A program made the position numbers and the translations under genes. DNA of 64,000 nt from the NCBI GenBank assembly GCA_023014335.1, contig JAECYW010000014.1, forward strand, positions 1,488,001-1,552,000, read 5' to 3'. Below, piece after piece: positions 12,154 through 24,153 of the stretch. Under the pieces are notes generated by a model. The model did no database searches. It was not told the DNA's origin and worked only from the letters and a program-made list of their open reading frames with translations. Position 1 is the stretch's first letter, and each line of letters begins with the position of its first letter. This DNA comes from Galerina marginata (lineage: Eukaryota; Basidiomycota; Agaricomycetes; Agaricales; Galerinaceae).

Positions 12154-13344
12154 TTGTTGGGCATTTATTGGGCATTTACGGTGCGTTGCTTTTCCATCAC
12201 TATGATGCACACCCTGGCCTCATTTTCTTCAGCCCTACCGACTCGTTCATCCATTAGTTACGGTAATCAAAACACTTCGTCAACTACACCTAGCATGGAC
12301 GCCGTGAATGGCATTCGAAGGTTGTCTCCCTTCTTCTGGGTGTCCTTCATCGTCGTCGCCAGTCTTTATTCTGTCATTTCGTGCCTTCGAGGATCAAAAC
12401 AACATCGATGAACTATACTACACCGCATAAAAGTCCTGCACTTGTCGTCAACGACATGTTGAAAGCTTCAGGAATTCTGAAAATGGTCCTTGCTGTTGAC
12501 AATGCCTTGGTTTAGGTTACTACCGGTATGGCTTTCTGGGAGGTAATCCATTCGACGGAGTCGATCCTACATACACTTTTGACGACGATTTTTGTCCTGC
12601 CACGGGCTCTATAGTCTTACCAGATGGTGCCTTCCCGGCTGCGATGGACGATTGCTGCATGAACCTTGCTTTTTCCAACACTGCCCTCGAAGTCGTCAAC
12701 CACCAGTCATCCCACAATGGCCCAACTGATCAATCCCGGTCGATATAATTCTGGATCAAGTAAAGTCATTCTAACCTCTTTAATTGCTGTGCTCTCTGTC
12801 ATTTTCGCCTGGCTCCTTGTGATCATCTTGAAACTGGAGAAAGCAGGTGTTTATGATCCAGAAGGGCTGTTTGAACCAGCCGAGGTAAGCCTGATTTTGT
12901 ATCTGTCCAATGCTTCCCAGTGAATTAGTTTCTTTCAGGCTACGATTGAAACAGCACTTACATCGGTGATGGTGTTCACGCTGAGGTTGTGGACATCCCT
13001 CAGTTGGCCGACCCTAAGCTAGCTGGAGTTGAGGCTGACGGATCACTGCAAGTCTGCAACAGCTGTGGACATCCTGCTGTGACCACCCATGACGACTTTT
13101 TTCCGTTGGTGCGTTTCTGTTGTTCGTTGGACATTAGTTTTGTACTCATGCCATGTACAGTTCTTTTACATATTTACTAGGTCTCGATTATACTCTCCCT
13201 ATTGGGTATCCCGCACTTCCAGGAAGAAGACCTCATCGGTGCCGTCGTGGTTGTCAAGATGCGCCGAGCGATGGTTCGAAAGCGGAATCATGAAGATGAT
13301 GCCCCTCTGTTTCTGGTTCCTGGTCTTTCGGACGTCTGGCCTAG
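12154..13344 (+). pseudogene. Decayed copy B of a proline-rich multi-pass membrane protein family
   Basis: Segments in different frames align in order with the intact copy A at 34658-36465. The first has NTSSTTPSMDAV followed by a hydrophobic helix (FFWVSFIVVASLYSVISCL). Next comes KASGILKMVLAVDNAL (copy A: QASGILETILAVEVPL). Then VDPTYTFDDDF (copy A: VDPIYTLDDDV). Then VILTSLIAVLSVIFAWLLVI with LKLEKAGVYDPEGLF (copy A: ITSLVAVLSTLVGWFLDI, SELEKTTYYREGEL). Last is IGAVVVVKMRRAMVRKRN with HEDDAP (copy A: VVVVVKRPLTLVRRRN, PQDDAQ). Frame changes near 12411, 12515-12545 and 12750, and a stop after DNALV, break the reading frame, so I call it a pseudogene. An unusual exon structure could rescue parts of it. 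The function of the family is not known. Confidence 0.65.
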
Positions 13345-13394
13345 AACCCCCTAAAGCCGCAGCTTGTTGTTCCTCGATTTTGCGGTGTTTACTG

Positions 13395-13690
13395 GAAGTT
13401 ATGTGCTGAGCTTTGGATGGTACATCAGGGTTTGAACGTCAGAGGACTGACGAGCTTTTTGGCGTTCGTTCTCGTCTTGTGAGGGCGTCTCTGACACCTT
13501 CGCAACACCTTCGCGACATCGCGTCGTTGTGGGGTCGCGACGCTGACGAGCGTTCTTGTTTCCACTTTGACATTGCGGTGTTCAATTGCGCGAATTGAGG
13601 AGGCGACACTGACGAGTGTTGTCGCTTCTTATCGAAGCCGAGCCCTGATTGTGACCCAACACACGGTATTTATGCTCTCTGTCCACCCTT
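13395..13690 (+). repeat. 3' flank of copy B, homologous to the flanks of copies A and C, with GACG-loop hairpins
   Basis: The stretch aligns at DNA level with 36466-36700 and, inverted, with 60619-60912. It carries CTGACGAG three times: 13447-13454, inside a perfect 5 bp-stem hairpin ACGCT-GACG-AGCGT at 13540-13553, and inside ACACT-GACG-AGTGT at 13606-13619. The spacing between the last two (66 bases) is the same in copy A. There is no continuous reading frame through all three. Confidence 0.6.
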
Positions 13691-14266
13691 TCTCAAGACC
13701 TTACCAGACCAGGCCGGATCTCACTAGCAACACGATGTACATTATTAAACCGAGGACATGGCCGGATGTCTCTGTCTTGACTCTTCCTTGCCCTGATCGG
13801 TCTTGTCTTTCGCGACACCACTTTTCTTGACGGTAGATTTGTTGACCCCTTTTGTTTGTCTTCGTCTTCATTTGTCTGCAAGTCGTGTTTTACAACGTCT
13901 GTGTAAAGTTTATTAAGAGACATTTCTCCATTGTCGTATTCAGTTTACATAGCCTGTAGTACCTCTGTACCTGCGTTTCCTAAAACGCGGTTGAATAGTT
14001 GTTGAACAGGGACGAAAAAAAAGTTGATTGGACATTTACTATTTTATATCTAGCGAGATCCCCCTAGTTTCAACTTCGTAGGTATATCATAACTAAATAT
14101 TTTCTGTTCTTTGCAGGCGAAGCTGCGGGGCTGCAAGGTTGAGCGGACTTCTCCGGTCCTGTGACGATAAACGGTGGACCGGCACCGGGTCACCGTATAC
14201 TCAGCAACATTCGACAACAATGAGCTCGTCCAACAATTACTCATCGACAGATACGGCTATCTATCT
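13691..14266. other. Gap before the second F-box gene
   Basis: Weak DNA similarity to the copy A flank continues to about 13760 (shared AAACCGAGGAC). The rest is AT-rich and without a gene. It must include the promoter of the F-box gene starting at 14267. Confidence 0.4.
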
Positions 14267-15728
14267 ATGCCAGGCATACTTCCCCAAGAACTCATAGACC
14301 GCATCCTTGAAGACCTTGGCGATGACAAGGAGACCGATCCTAAAATCTGTAAATTGGGGCTTCAAGCCTGCTCACAGGTATCTTGGTCGCTTTGCATCCC
14401 TTCAAGAAAGATCCTTTTCTCCGAGATAAATCTCGTCGAGAATACAGAAGACAATGACAGAGATCAGGCTACCGCCAGACTCCACAATTTTGCACAGATT
14501 CTTCAACGAGACCCTGCGCGTTCGTATCCGGACTTTCCTCCACTGGCATCACACATTCGATTTTTGACCGTCCAGCTCGACCGGGGCCGTCATACAAAGA
14601 ATTTAGCTCCCGGAACGAAGTCTGTTTTCTCTGATATTCTTCCCTTACTCACATGCGTCGAAAAATTTAGTCTGAAGACCGTCAAGGACACTTTCGACAG
14701 CCGATTATTCTCTTGTTCTTGGGATTTTGTTGATGACACCAAGAAATTTGCCATACTTGAGTTTTGCAAATCACCGAGCATTATCACCATGCATATCTCT
14801 CACATGGAAAGATTACCTCCTAATCTATTTACCGACTGCCCCAACCTGAAGTCTCTCTCTCTTGATACGGTCGAAAGTCCCCGCCGTGATCTGCCAGCAT
14901 CATGGTCAACCTCTCCTGCAGAATTTCAGCCGTGGACGCCTTCATTGGAGACATTATCAATCCAATATTCAGGAGAGATGGCATGCCTATTATCAGAAAT
15001 GCATCGGTACACAGAATTCAAGTCAAGGGTGCCTTCATTTATGGCCTCTATTTGGAAAATGGACGTCTCTTCGTCTTGCTGGGCCGGATTATTATCAGAA
15101 TGGATACTGATTCAGACAATATCTGAGTCATCCCTGCGATATCTGCGGATTTCTGGCATACGATGCGTGGGTCAGTGCTCTTTGTTTATTTTATTGCACC
15201 ATATGTACCTAACATCCTTCTATAGTTTCTCAAATAGTAAATTTTCCTGGTGCAGTAGACTTCGGAATTTTGAAACGCGTTGAAACTCTCGAACTCCAGG
15301 GTAGCTTTAGAGTCGAGGATCAGGGCCTGCGCACTTTTCATCACTGGACAACGTTCAGCACAAAGCCAAACCTCGCCGATTCCACGTCTATACGTACTCT
15401 CATATTCGATATTGAGTGGGTCGGCTGTCGACAGGGCGACGAAGACAATATTTTTGTTCCTGACCATGGGTGGTTGACCATCGATGCTGCACTATCCAGT
15501 GGGAGATTCGCCTCTTTGAAAACCATATGCCTGCGTCTGCACATCACCTTCCTGCCTAATTCTATCATTGGTATTCCTGAAAATCGACTACAGCGGTTAA
15601 TTTCGGACAAGTTATGCCTACACATCCCTCGACTGTTTCCTTCCATCACCAGGTCCAAGTCCATCCAGGCTGCGGTTACTGTCAAATCATCCAATCTAAC
15701 CCTTGGACTTTGGTCCGCCCTGGATTGA
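14267..15728 (+). CDS. F-box-like protein
   Basis: Exons 14267..15170 and 15226..15728, with an intron from GTCAGT to CTATAG that keeps the frame, give 468 residues. The N-terminus MPGILPQELIDRILEDLGDD, with LGLQACSQVSWSLCIPSRK and ILFSEINLVEN, is an F-box of the agaric type. The body has scattered leucine-rich strands (LKSLSLDTVESP, LETLSIQYSGEM, VETLELQGSF, IRTLIFDIEWV). I chose the ATG at 14267 because the F-box consensus begins directly after it. An in-frame ATG at 14174 would add 31 unremarkable residues. Presumed SCF substrate adaptor. It is not a close copy of the F-box gene at 10354-11780. Confidence 0.82.
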
Positions 15729-16495
15729 CCACCTTGCCTCTCCACTGATTCCAGTGCCAACCAGGCTCACTGCTCCCTAGATGAAAGTCTTCAAACTCAT
15801 CCTAGAGGCTTCAGGAAAGGCGGTGGCAACGAGTTTGCAAGGAGAACACTGGGGAATGCCATGGATTTGGTTTCATAACCATTCCAGATATACCACCACG
15901 TCCAGGCTAGCTCTTTTGTAAACGTAGAGTGTCAAACTTGCTTCAAGTGGATTAGAATTAAATAATTAAATAACCACTTTTACTAATTCTGGGAGCCTCG
16001 AGCTACCGAACATTTTGTCAAGACTTTTTCATTCATTTCCGGTTTCAAGTGGGTGGTCAGCATGACCAGTTTGGAAGTAGATTCAACGGCGAAAGATCAA
16101 GTAACCTTAGTGTGGTAGGTGAGGCCCTGGATTAGAGAATATCGACGGCCTTTGTTTGAAATGGCATATTAGATTGGATATGAATGAGATGCAACTATAA
16201 TTTCTATGGCTTCAAGTCTTTTGTTAGTTGTTATACCCCAAGTCATTACCAGAGACTTAATACTGAGCGGAGGAGCGACTGGAGAATACCTTCACAGTTG
16301 GCCATTTGAAAACTGGAAAAAATTTTCAGCAAGTAGTCTTGTATATTTGGACTTTATCCGAGTGGAGATTCTTAGTAATTGAGCAAGGTACAGGGATTTT
16401 TCCACAACAAGTATGCCATGAACATGCATTTCAACACTAGGTACTACATATAGCGGCCGCCAAAACAGGCCATGGTTTGGACAGGGTGTCAATGC
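15729..16495. other. Convergent intergenic gap
   Basis: This lies between the 3' ends of the F-box gene (+) and the H3 variant gene (-). It is AT-rich, and no coding exon, RNA gene or repeat was recognised. Confidence 0.4.
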
Positions 16496-17127
16496 TCAGA
16501 TACGGCCATCTCCTCGCAAACGGCGAGCGAGAATCATATCCTTCGGCATGATGGTGACCCTTTTGGCATGGATAGCAGCGAGGTTGGTATCGTCAAACAA
16601 GCCTACAAGGTATGCCTCAGCGGCTTCCTGGAGGGCCATGAGAGCGGCAGACTGGAAGCGAAGGTCTGCCTAAAGAAATATATTCAACGGCTATTCCACC
16701 TTGGAATGTTTGAGCTTACTTTGTATTCTTGAGCGACCTCACGAACGAGTCTCTGGAACGGGACTTTGCGGATGAGCAGCTCAGTTGTTTTTTGATAGCG
16801 ACGGATTTCACGAAGGGCGACAGTGCCCGGCCTGTAACGATGAGGTTTCTTCATTCCTCCGAGAGGGCCAACATCGTGGAACACTTTGGTCTGGCATTGA
16901 CCAAAAAGACATATGAGCAAACATAACATATGAAACTTCTGAACATACGGCTTGTTTGAAGCCAAATTGAGGGAGCCTTTTTGCAGCCGTTTTGGTGGCG
17001 AACTGCAACCCTTGTCGGGGATGCTTGCCTGTAAGACAAGCCACATCAGTGGCTTGGTGGGTGCTAAAACGGGAGACATTTACGCACCTCCAGTGGATTT
17101 GCGAGCAGTCTGCTTAGTTCTTGCCAT
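16496..17127 (-). CDS. Divergent histone H3 variant with an enlarged, altered N-terminal tail
   Basis: Four exons (17088..17127, 16949..17028, 16720..16890, 16496..16669) with clean GT..AG introns give 154 residues against the usual 135-136. The first 13 residues after Met, [13 protein letters not shown], are canonical (K4, K9, S10, K14). The segment that should read KAPRKQLATKAARKSAP is instead [19 protein letters not shown], followed by an insertion of about 18 residues ([17 protein letters not shown]) before [19 protein letters not shown]. The ARKS context of K27/S28 is lost. The histone fold is well kept ([55 protein letters not shown]), and loop 1 is not lengthened as in CENP-A. The C-terminus is RRLRGDGRI instead of RRIRGERA. 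A TATA box lies at 17208-17213. It could be a replacement/specialised H3 or a relaxed copy. Confidence 0.85.
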
Positions 17128-17207
17128 GATCTTTGCGGTTCGAAACAACTGGGTGGGAGGTAACGAGAAATTTTTGAAGAGCAATCTCCAGCACCAGCAG
17201 AACTGTC

Positions 17208-17213
17208 TTTATA
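17208..17213 (-). promoter_or_regulatory. TATA box of the H3 variant gene
   Basis: TATAAA reads on the minus strand about 81 bases upstream of the ATG at 17127, a normal distance for a histone promoter. Confidence 0.5.
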
Positions 17214-18642
17214 CCGGCGAGAAATGTGGAAAATCCTGCTTCCCAGTCATTTTCCTCAAACCTGCATTCGGGGACCTGTTTGGGATTCTCCCCGACTGTT
17301 TGCTTCTTTCGGGAAGCCGCTAACCATTTAGGCTTTCGGTCTCTGTGCATGCAACACAAACTCGGCCAGCACGCCAAACTTGAAAAACGAGAGGGAGGGG
17401 AATAGGATCGATGACATTATGTGCCTTGAGCAAGTGCGCCTTCAAACAGAGGTCAGTCAGTACGATCTCGGTTTCTACTTTTGAATGGCACAAGGTAGGA
17501 GGGTTTAACAGGACATCGTTTTACTGTTCGGCGAGCGCAGAAGGTCAGTGAAAATAATCCGAGCATATCCTAAAATCCCATGGCGCATTCCAAAACGGCT
17601 TGAGTGACGGACCACATCAACCGTAGAACGGCACTTGGCAATAAGAAAATTGTCCGAGGCGAGGCGTCGGCAAGTTCGATATTTTAGTCAATTGGCAAAT
17701 CGGTGGCTGGTTGTGGCACGATATCATCTCCGTATGCCGGCATTTGGCTTCTGGAGTTGAGCTTCATTGAAATGTTAACCACCGAGCAGATTCGCTGGAG
17801 AACAGGAACAGAAAGAGAATCGAAGGGACTGCTTGCATTGCTCAAGTTGAGTACGGGATAGTGATGGTGCCGATTGGTGAGAGAATGACGAATGGGATTT
17901 CTCTTCCAACAATCGCGACTCATTGGCGCCAGCCTCCAGCTGCAGGGGAGAACAGGCTTACGGAACGTTTCCGAACGGTGCTTCTTTGGGCCTTTGCCCT
18001 CAATATGTCAAGACTGCGACCCTGTCTGTTGCACGTACTTACTGATTGCTCCTCCGTTTACATTCGCGTAATTTGCACCCTTCATGATACGCACGGTTGA
18101 GACAAGATCGGGCAAAAGTAGCACATGCACATACTGTATAAAACACCTCTTCACAAAAAACATCAAACAGTTGACTTCGATGGGGGTGGTGTCAAAGGTG
18201 TTGAAAAATGGGGTATACTGATAGTGAAGTCATGGGAAGTCATGGACTCCTGGGTTCTCGGAAACGCGCTAAGACTTTGACGCGTCTAGACCTCTGGTCC
18301 ATTGGTGATTGTGATTGAATAACGTCTTCTATGATTTATAGGCGAAGTTCATATAGGTATTTTGGGTTTTCAATATCCGCAGATAGTGTTATATGGGTGT
18401 ATTCCGGTCTTTGAGTCGTTTCTTTGAACTTTCGCGTTGTGGGGAAAAATATATGAGCCAGAGTTTGCAAGGGTCGTCTTGGTCGAGACCCTTTGCCACG
18501 GGACACGTGGATAACGCGAATGTTTTATTTTGGCGGAGTCCATAAAAGTTTGAAGCCAGTCACGGCGATTGACTTGTTCCTCAGTATCTCCTTTCATTCT
18601 CGAACGACAACCTGGCTGCCTTTATTCCTTCCTCATCGTCCG
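17214..18642. other. Divergent intergenic region between H3 variant and JmjC demethylase
   Basis: About 1.5 kb separates the two divergent starts. No coding exon was supported. A TATA-like CTGTATAAAAC lies near 18133-18143. The stretch presumably holds both promoters. Confidence 0.4.
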
Positions 18643-21600
18643 ATGAATGCCCTCCAAGATCCGAGCAAGAAGACTTCCATAACCTCCTTGCTCAATCCAC
18701 AAGACGTCTCAGGTTTCCCTGCACATCTTACCGGTATTGCACAGGCGCCTCTGGTTCCAAACCACGTCCAGTCACAAGTTCAGTATGAACCAGGATACGG
18801 GCACGGGCATAGCGCCTCATATAACCTTCGGGCTGCGAGTTGGGAGACCGAAGCCTCTGCGACGCGAAAGGCCAATAGCCCCCAGCTTCATCAGCAATAC
18901 CAGCACCAACAATCCCATCCAACGATGCTTGCACACCCGCCATCTAACACGTACGCGTATCCTACAGTGATGCCAAGAAACAGGATGGACGATTCGCAAG
19001 GCTATGCTGACGGAGAGCATGTGTGGCAGTCTCAACGCCAACAGGCTGACCCTTCCAGAATGTCTTACGGACATGTCCAGTCAAATGAGCGAACTGGTAT
19101 GCAGCGATGTTCAATTTGATTACTATAGCTCATAGTTTGTCACAGCACTAACTGGTGACTATTCAAACCAGAGTCCGTCTTTTTCTTGGTTTTATTTCGC
19201 GTTGGAAACCCGTAACCTCTTCCTTCATTGCAGATAGCTACCCTTCAAGCTACGAGGGCAATGGCGAATCATCTGGTGAATTCTGTGAACCTGTTAGCAT
19301 TACATCAAATCTAACAAACTTCATTCATCCCTCAGGCTGGCAGACGAGCTCTCGAGCCTCTGTGCGTATCGTAGCAAAGGGGACGGCCCCCCCCACCACA
19401 CAGACCACTCATGATCAGCGTTATGCTCAGGGGTATTACTATGAGCATCATAACATCTATGATCATCCCTCGGACTCGTATTCGCCCCAGAATCAAATAA
19501 CAGTTCCAGCGTCATCTACCCAGCCACAAGCTGAACCTATACGACATTCTGGGTCATCCTCTTCTTCCAAGAGGCAACTCCCAGAAGGCGAGGCCGCCCC
19601 ACCGCCAAAGGCAAAACGCTCGAAGGCGAAAGCCAAAGAGACAGGTCCGGAAACACCCACCACAACACCAGGTGCGTGTAAATCTTATGCACGTTTTTGG
19701 TCGGGAATGTGGTCGTGTGTAATCGTTATCTCTGGCCCTTTTCCTAGTTGGTCCGCCAATCAAGTGGCCGGTTTTTTCTTTCCTCTTCATTACTCTCATC
19801 TTTAAATAGCCTTTCACCATCGTTTTGGCTTCATACTTACCTTTTGCTATCTTCAATTTTGCAACTTATTTAACTATCAATTTATTTATATTCCAGGTAC
19901 CTCGAAGCGCGGATACAATGCCAAAAAGCGGAGCGAAGCCGCCTTTATCTCAGCTCAAAATGGTATGCTCTCTGCACTTCATCGATCTTTTGGTTTTTGC
20001 CTTTTTTCGCGATTTCCCAATTCGCGAGTATTCAGACTACTGAAAAATTTCAGCAAAATGCGCTGACCCAAGCTTCATTTTCCGGTTATTAAATTTATGT
20101 TATTACTAACATGTCTTTCAAACAGATGCATTGCAAAAAGCCCAGCGAAACAAAGAAAGCGAAGGACATCTCTCTCAAACCGATCCAGGTCTGTAAACAT
20201 CTTGTGCATTAGACAGTAAGCGGTCTCACAGTCTTGTACAGAGCATTGTGCCACGACTATGTCCGACTCTATGGCTTTCATTCCCGAACTCCAGTTTGCC
20301 CGTTGCATGTCCAACCGCTATAAGAAGGAAGAATTCCCCAGATGTGTGTCATGCACGCGTCGATGGGCTGGGGACACTTGTCGCTTCCAAGGAATTCGGT
20401 ATTTTATGCGCGACGCACAGAGAAACTTACGGGGCATTAGCTTTACTGAGCGTAATTCTGTCACACAAGTTCCCATCATGGACTTTCCTACGCGGTGGAA
20501 TAGGAAGTTCGAGGAAGAACATATTCGCCGCATTAAGGTACGCTAAGTTTTGGATACTGTTTCAATTAAATTTTGATCATATTATAGCTTTCCATTGCAA
20601 AAGACCTTTTGCCAACATTATTAGCGGAGCAAGACCATCTGAAATCGGACGAAATTGTACGAAGACCGCGCGAATGTGATGTTCGGGCTACCTGCGGTCT
20701 GTTGTACTTCTCTTGAAAACTCTTTCGATCCGCCTTCTGAACGACGCCCTCCTTTGTAGACACATGCATGACCTCTCTTTTCTCGACGTCTTTCATGTGC
20801 CGGCTCTGCGGGCGCGAAGTTTGCAAGGACTGCTTTCAGTTGGTCGTCCAGCTCACGCATCAGCCTCCAGGAGTTGGGCTAGCAGTGCTCAATTCGCTCG
20901 TGGCAAAGAGGGAGAAATACACACTTGCCAACCCCTTTTTCTTGGCTTGCACGAAGAGGAACGAACACGGTGCCAGCGAATTTACTCCTGTGACGCGTTT
21001 CGTAGGTGCAGAACTGGATAAGGCCCTGAAAGAAATGCAATCGATCATGGGCAAGGAGAAGGAGAAGGAGAAGGAGTCGCAGGGTGCAGAGGGAGCGACC
21101 CAGACGGGGAGGTCAATGGGTGATCCTGGACCCTCAGCTGCGGAGACCCGTTCATCGACTACCGTGGATGACGACCAAACACAGTCATATTCTTCTTCCC
21201 AGAACGCGCTTGATACAACCTCTTCAACAGAGCCTCAGATAATTGGACGACAACGGTTGCAGGCACCGACGTCCCCGGATCTCAACATCAGATACTGGGA
21301 CGACAACATCAACACTGCAGATTTCCCGGATCCAGTAACAGAACCTGTTTACGATAATTACACGCCTTCAAATGCACCTCCGCACACAACAGCCATTCCC
21401 ATATATCGCTTGCAAGCCATTCCCGTTGATCTGTATGACCCACTTTCTCAAGCCAGCAAGCTGCCTCCCGTCTTCTCGTCTATTTGGAGTCAAGGTTATC
21501 CTCTTCTTGTGAAGGGGGTGTTGCCCAGGTTTAAGATCAAATGGAATCCGGCCTACTTCATGGAACGTTACGGAGATCAGACTTGTTTGGTTGTTGAGTG

Positions 21601-22807
21601 CCAGACAGACACCAATAGAAGGATTCCTGTGAGAGACTTTTTCGGGTGGTTTGGCGCGTACCAAGATCGGAAGGAATGTCTGAAGCTGAAGGTACGTACT
21701 TGTCTCGCCCCTTGAGTATGACCTGCAGGCCTATGTGTACCCTCCTATTTTTTGACAGGATTGGCCTCCTACAGCCGAGTTCAAGACGGCATTTCCTGAG
21801 CTATACGAAGATTTTAGTCAAGCCGTTCCCGTGCCAGATTATGTTCGACGGGACGGTGTATATAATATAGGCTCTCACTTTCCCTCCAATGCCGTTGGAC
21901 CGGATCTTGGTGCGCAAATAAGAATTGGTATGACTGATCGCGTTCTGAATTGCACCTTATCTCCGCAGGTCCAAAGATGTATAATTCCATGGCGTCCTCT
22001 CAAGAGGCGGGCAGCAAAGGCTCTACACGTTTGCACATGGACATGGCTGATGCTCTCAATGTGATGCTGCATGCCGAACCATGCGAGGATGGCACTGAAG
22101 GATACGCCGTTTGGGACCTATTTCGCGCTGAGGACAGCGACAAGATTCGCGCATTTTTGAAGAGAAAGTTCGGCTTCGGACAACCGGCTCCGAACGTGGC
22201 GAATGCGGCGGTACCCAGTAGTGCCAGTGGCACTTCTAAGAGGTAGATCCTTTCATTACTTACTGTCGAGGTGACTAATTTGTTTTTAGTGCGTCAGCAG
22301 CAGGTCCAGCTCCTCCAGTCTTAATTGGACATGATCCGATACACGGGCAACAATTTTATTTAGATGTTGAGCTGCGTCAAGCAATTTGGGAGGAGTCCGG
22401 TGTCAGGAGTTTTAGAGTCTATCAGCGACCAGGAGATGGCGTGTTCATCCCCGCTGGGTGCGCTCATCAGGTTTGTACTCGTTGTCTGGTCTTTGGCGTA
22501 CCTATTTGATTCCTTTCTCGTCTTTTGTTAGGTCGCAAATATGTCTGATTGCATGAAGGTTGCTATCGATTTCGTTAGCCCCGAGAATATCGAACGGTGT
22601 GAAAAGTTGACGAAGGAGTTCAGGGAGCAAAATCAGAGCAAGGTTTGGAAGGAGGATGTGCTTCAGCTTCGCACCATGATGTGGTTTGCGTGGCAATCAT
22701 GCTGTATACAGGAGGAGGAACTAGCGAAGGAGAAAGCGGCTGCCACGGGCAGTAACAATGCTATGGACACGGATACGGGTACAGGACGAGGAGATCCCAA
22801 GGAGTGA
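18643..22807 (+). CDS. JmjC-domain histone demethylase, KDM3/JMJD1 type
   Basis: Twelve exons joined by splice signals and frame give 1059 residues. The N-terminal 280 residues are disordered and Gln/His/Ser rich, ending in a basic stretch (PPPKAKRSKAKAKETG). A cysteine-rich module follows at about 350-480: RCVSCTRRWAGDTCRFQ, then CDTCMTSLFSTSFMCRLCG and REVCKDCF, as in the zinc finger that precedes JmjC in KDM3 proteins. The JmjC domain (about 700-985) has the Fe(II)-binding HxD in TRLHMDMADALNVMLHAE (about residue 838) and the distal histidine in VFIPAGCAHQVANMSDCMK (about 967). These enzymes remove mono- and dimethyl marks from H3K9 in the nucleus with 2-oxoglutarate and O2. All three metal ligands are present, so activity is likely. 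It lies head to head with the H3 variant gene. Confidence 0.9.
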
Positions 22808-23240
22808 TTCTAAGGGAACTGTGTAGGTTGCATTCATAATACAGCTGTCATATATCCTACAACCTCAAATACCCTGAAACTCTTCTACTCTCAGTATGAT
22901 CTGGGGGCGTAACTTCGGATTTTAGTGGGTTCTACTCTGTGACTGCCATATTCGCCGTTAGAGGCACCTCTTGGTCACAAGGACTCGGACATTCTTAGTT
23001 CTTTGATGAATAACCATCCCGGTCTGTGAAGAAGGCTCTTATTCTCTATCCGAAAGGCTAGTTTTGACGAAGGCGCTTTGAGTCAGCCTTTGACAGGCGA
23101 AGTTCAAAGTTGATTTCCCTCTGCGCGGATAACTCCGCTCTAAGTACGTCATATTCTTTAGGTCAGCTCGATGTCGCAGCACCTATTCTATGACATTGAC
23201 AATGTCAATATAAACCTCGCCCGAATTGATTCTGTTCCAG
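22808..23240. other. Gap after the demethylase
   Basis: Nothing is supported here apart from a possible first exon of the membrane protein downstream (a GTACGT donor near 23143). Confidence 0.3.
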
Positions 23241-24153
23241 CAGCAGCTTTGTTGCCCTCTACTTTGGATGGCTCGTTGGAAAGCCTTTCAGGAAACCCAC
23301 ATATGTCTTCTTCTCTGTGGCATTTTTTCTCTGTTGGTGGGTTATAAAACTGTCCTTTCTGTAATGGCTATACGAAATATGACTTAATAATGTTCCGTAG
23401 ACACCCATTAGTTCGAACAGCGGCCTTCGTCATTCGGACGCTTCAGGCGGCAAATGAGTCTGCGGGAGAGGCCTTTGGGTTACTAATTGCAGAGGTGTTG
23501 TTCGGTTCTGGGTTCTTTGGGTTGTTGTTTTCTGCCTATAACCTAGTTCTAGATTGGTGAGCAGCAAAACGCAGCTATCATGTACAATATTTTAACTTAC
23601 CGTCCCTTTTCCAAAGCCTCGTAGAAAACTCAGGACTGGCCACCCACCCCAAAAAAATTGGATTCTGACTCTCACAAGAAATCGTTTATTCTATTGCATC
23701 GGCCTTAGTGCCGCTGTTGCCCTCGGTATCGCGAGCGTTTCGATCAAGCATCCAACACCAACCGCAATGCCAACACGATCAAGCGCTTCGTGCGGCAAGC
23801 ACTGCCATCTTCGTCGTCGTGACGCTGGTCCTGGTCTTTCGAAACATCCTGCTTACACAAATGGAGATCACAGGTTTGTCAACCCATTTGGCCCAAGCGA
23901 TTCATCAGGAAAAAGGGATTACATCGACAAGGCATCGAGGAAAGTCGGCACCAGATACGCGGTCTACATTCTCCTCCTTATCTCTGCTTTGATATCAGTT
24001 CGAGAAACACTCTCTATCGCCACTGTCAGCAACGCCAATACACAGAATAATGAGCATTTCTGGTACCCTCTCATTGCGCTCCCAGAGATTCTCGCTGTAG
24101 TTTTGTACACCACACGAGGTTTGGTCCATGCTCGCTCTGAACTACCGAAGTGA
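23241..24153 (+). CDS. Multi-pass fungal membrane protein, gene model uncertain
   Basis: Spliced segments give at least six hydrophobic helices: FVALYFGWLVG with VFFSVAFFLCWWVIKLSFL, AFGLLIAEVLFGSGFFGLLF, GLSAAVALGIASVSI, TAIFVVVTLVLVFRNILL, YAVYILLLISALISVRETLS and YPLIALPEILAVVLYTTRG. The order and the last helix resemble uncharacterised seven-helix fungal proteins of the DUF7702/RTA1-like kind (from memory, not searched). A good intron (GTAATG..CCGTAG) lies at about 23352-23400, and a donor GTGAGC near 23557. Around 23700-23900 the hydrophobic segments fall in different frames without a normal-sized intron, and no start codon fits the first exon. It is either a gene with unusual small introns or a recently broken copy. 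Confidence 0.4.

Noticed and set aside
14174..14266. Upstream in-frame ATG of the second F-box gene
   Set aside because: It adds 31 residues without F-box character, while the family start MPGILPQEL fits at 14267.
16496..17127. H3 variant as centromeric CENP-A
   Set aside because: Loop 1 is not extended and the canonical [13 protein letters not shown] tail start is retained. Divergence lies in the tail, not in the centromere-targeting region.
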